Positions 38,582 through 39,579 of a DNA stretch of 39,579 nt are shown in pieces (positions within the stretch are counted from its first letter, which is position 1; each line of letters opens with the position of its first letter). Made by a program: the position numbers and the translations under genes. The notes beneath the pieces are model-generated. The model was given only the letters and a program-made list of their open reading frames with translations. It was not told the DNA's origin and ran no database searches. This DNA comes from a virus. The DNA lies in the IMG/VR virus record IMGVR_UViG_3300033153_004364, positions 1-39,579 of that record. One strand, written 5' to 3'.

Positions 38582-38998
38582 ATGTCAACCAATTCAGAAA
38601 AATACGGAACAAACCTACTCAGCAATGCGTTCCTAATAATGCCTACAGCTGCATTAGATACCCCAATTTACGATGCTTCAAACCCTTTGGCTTTCCCTCA
38701 TTATTTGGTTTATGATGAGAATAAGGAAATCACAGGAGGAAACTCAATCAATGAGTATATTATAATTAACCCAAATAGAAAAGTCATATACACAGCAGAT
38801 GGAAAATATTGTTTCTTTGGTGTCATGATGGGCTTTATGAAAGATGCACAAGTGGCACTTAAAACTATCATGGGTGATGCAGGACTAAAGATAGGAAAAG
38901 AACTTGACGATGATGCTATGGATAAGTATTGGGTGGCTAACGAGCTTGAATTAAAAGAGTGGTTGAGTGTTACACCACACAATATAAAAGGAGAGTAA
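38582..38998 (+). CDS. Hypothetical protein following the adhesin
   Basis: A 138-aa protein not recognised. It could be a chaperone or accessory for the adhesin, since such genes usually lie directly after fibre genes. Features are 'PLAFPHYLVYDENKEITGG' and an acidic helical C-terminus. AAGGAG is five bases before the ATG. Confidence 0.5.
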   Translation: MSTNSEKYGTNLLSNAFLIMPTAALDTPIYDASNPLAFPHYLVYDENKEITGGNSINEYIIINPNRKVIYTADGKYCFFGVMMGFMKDAQVALKTIMGDAGLKIGKELDDDAMDKYWVANELELKEWLSVTPHNIKGE

Positions 38999-38999
38999 G

Positions 39000-39389
39000 A
39001 TGAAAAAGATATTTTTGCTACTAATGTTAACAATGGGTCTACATGCAGAGCCTTATTTCGGTATAGGTGGAACATTTACAGACAAGCAAGAAGATTGCAG
39101 AGCTTATGCCTTTGGTCTAGTCGGGTATAATATTAACGATAAGTTTGCGATTGAGGGTAGGTACTCACACATCATGCGTGGCGACACCCAAGATATAGGT
39201 ATTTACGGAAAAATGAAGGTGGGTGATAACTTCTATGGATTGCTTGGGATTGAGAAGTCTCTTGATGCAGTTAAGGAATATAATGGCTTTGTTTTTGGCG
39301 CAGGGTTTACAGTTAACAAAACCTCTTTCGAGCTTGGATATAAGCACTCTACAGAAGCACCGTTTTTGAATGTAGTGTTCAGATTTTAA
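39000..39389 (+). CDS. Phage-encoded outer-membrane beta-barrel protein
   Basis: A 129-aa protein with a clear Sec signal peptide: 'MKKIFLLLMLTMGLHAEP', cleavage likely after 'LHA'. The mature part has alternating beta-strands ending in aromatic residues ('YFGIGGTF', 'AYAFGLVGYNINDKFAIEGR', 'NFYGLLGIEKS', 'TSFELGYKH') and finishes with 'LNVVFRF', a C-terminal Phe as in outer-membrane barrels. It looks like a small eight-stranded barrel. A role in superinfection exclusion, receptor masking or lysis is possible; the place between adhesin and lysis genes fits any of these. Confidence 0.75.
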   Translation: MKKIFLLLMLTMGLHAEPYFGIGGTFTDKQEDCRAYAFGLVGYNINDKFAIEGRYSHIMRGDTQDIGIYGKMKVGDNFYGLLGIEKSLDAVKEYNGFVFGAGFTVNKTSFELGYKHSTEAPFLNVVFRF

Positions 39390-39412
39390 ATTAATAAATA
39401 AGGGAAAACATA

Positions 39413-39579
39413 ATGGTGACTATCGAAGCTACAGCTAAAGCAGGGGCTTTGGCGAGCATGGTAACAATAGCAGCGACAGACGCTAACTTACAAATGGTTT
39501 TACTTGTGGGGGTTGTTGGGGGTATAGCTTTTTTCTTTAAAGAGGTAACTCATTTAACTGTAAAAACAACTACGCTTAG
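39413..39579 (+). CDS. Holin-like membrane protein, N-terminal part (continues at base 1)
   Basis: It starts with ATG at 39413 (AAGGGAAAAC upstream) and remains open to the last base. The frame joins base 1 exactly and ends at 148, giving 104 aa. This part has the Ala-rich N-terminus and the first hydrophobic segment ('LQMVLLVGVVGGIAFFF'). See the entry at 1-148 for the rest. The continuity supports a circular sequence with an arbitrary cut. Confidence 0.7.
   Translation, partial: MVTIEATAKAGALASMVTIAATDANLQMVLLVGVVGGIAFFFKEVTHLTVKTTTL

Noticed and set aside
1-39579. CRISPR array, integrase, attachment site or reverse transcriptase
   Set aside because: No regularly spaced repeats, no tyrosine or serine recombinase motifs, no tRNA-like att region and no RT motif were found when reading the window.

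Overview
This window looks like the complete genome of a P22-like podovirus, cut open inside a gene. The reading frame that begins at 39413 has no stop before the last base, and it continues in phase from base 1 to a TGA at 146-148. This fits a circular assembly of a circularly permuted, headful-packaged genome of 39,579 bp. The probable host is a member of the Campylobacterota (Sulfurimonas/Sulfurovum/Arcobacter-like). That is inferred from the AT-rich, AGA-rich coding style and from promoters that consist of an extended -10 (TGnTATAAT) with no recognisable -35. No database search was possible.

Almost every gene is on the + strand, in two long blocks. The early block (about 18170-29731) starts at an extended -10 promoter. 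It carries a small HTH protein, SSB, a NinG-like recombination protein, YopX-like proteins and a HTH replication protein preceded by a striking cloverleaf-like RNA. A DNA-modification cluster follows (PP-loop ATPase, C5-cytosine methylase, D12 adenine methylase), then a recombination set (DUF1351, RecE-like nuclease, RecT/Bet-like annealase) and many small accessory genes. No polymerase, helicase, primase, integrase or CI-type repressor is seen, so replication probably relies on the host.

The late block (29737 through the junction to 17995) encodes small and large terminase, P22-type portal, scaffold and coat, and a carbohydrate-binding adhesin. It continues with an outer-membrane barrel protein, a lysis cassette (holin-like protein, 40-aa membrane protein, DUF1353, GH19 endolysin) and a HeH-domain protein. 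Next come a Tad2-like (DUF2829) protein, P22 gp4- and gp10-like tail proteins, a cupin-like protein, two ejection-type proteins, a 3067-aa polyvalent/ejection protein and two tail-fibre proteins. Relative to P22, the adhesin, lysis and Tad2 genes are inserted between coat and gp4.

The least expected elements are four. (1) A minus-strand cassette between portal and scaffold encodes a 37-aa ribbon-helix-helix protein and a 46-aa membrane peptide, with palindromes built into its promoter. (2) A promoter-driven four-way-junction RNA closed by a 15-bp stem lies ahead of the replication gene. (3) A double hairpin RNA with purine-rich loops starts six bases after the last late gene. (4) Mosaic mini-ORFs precede each DNA-modification gene.
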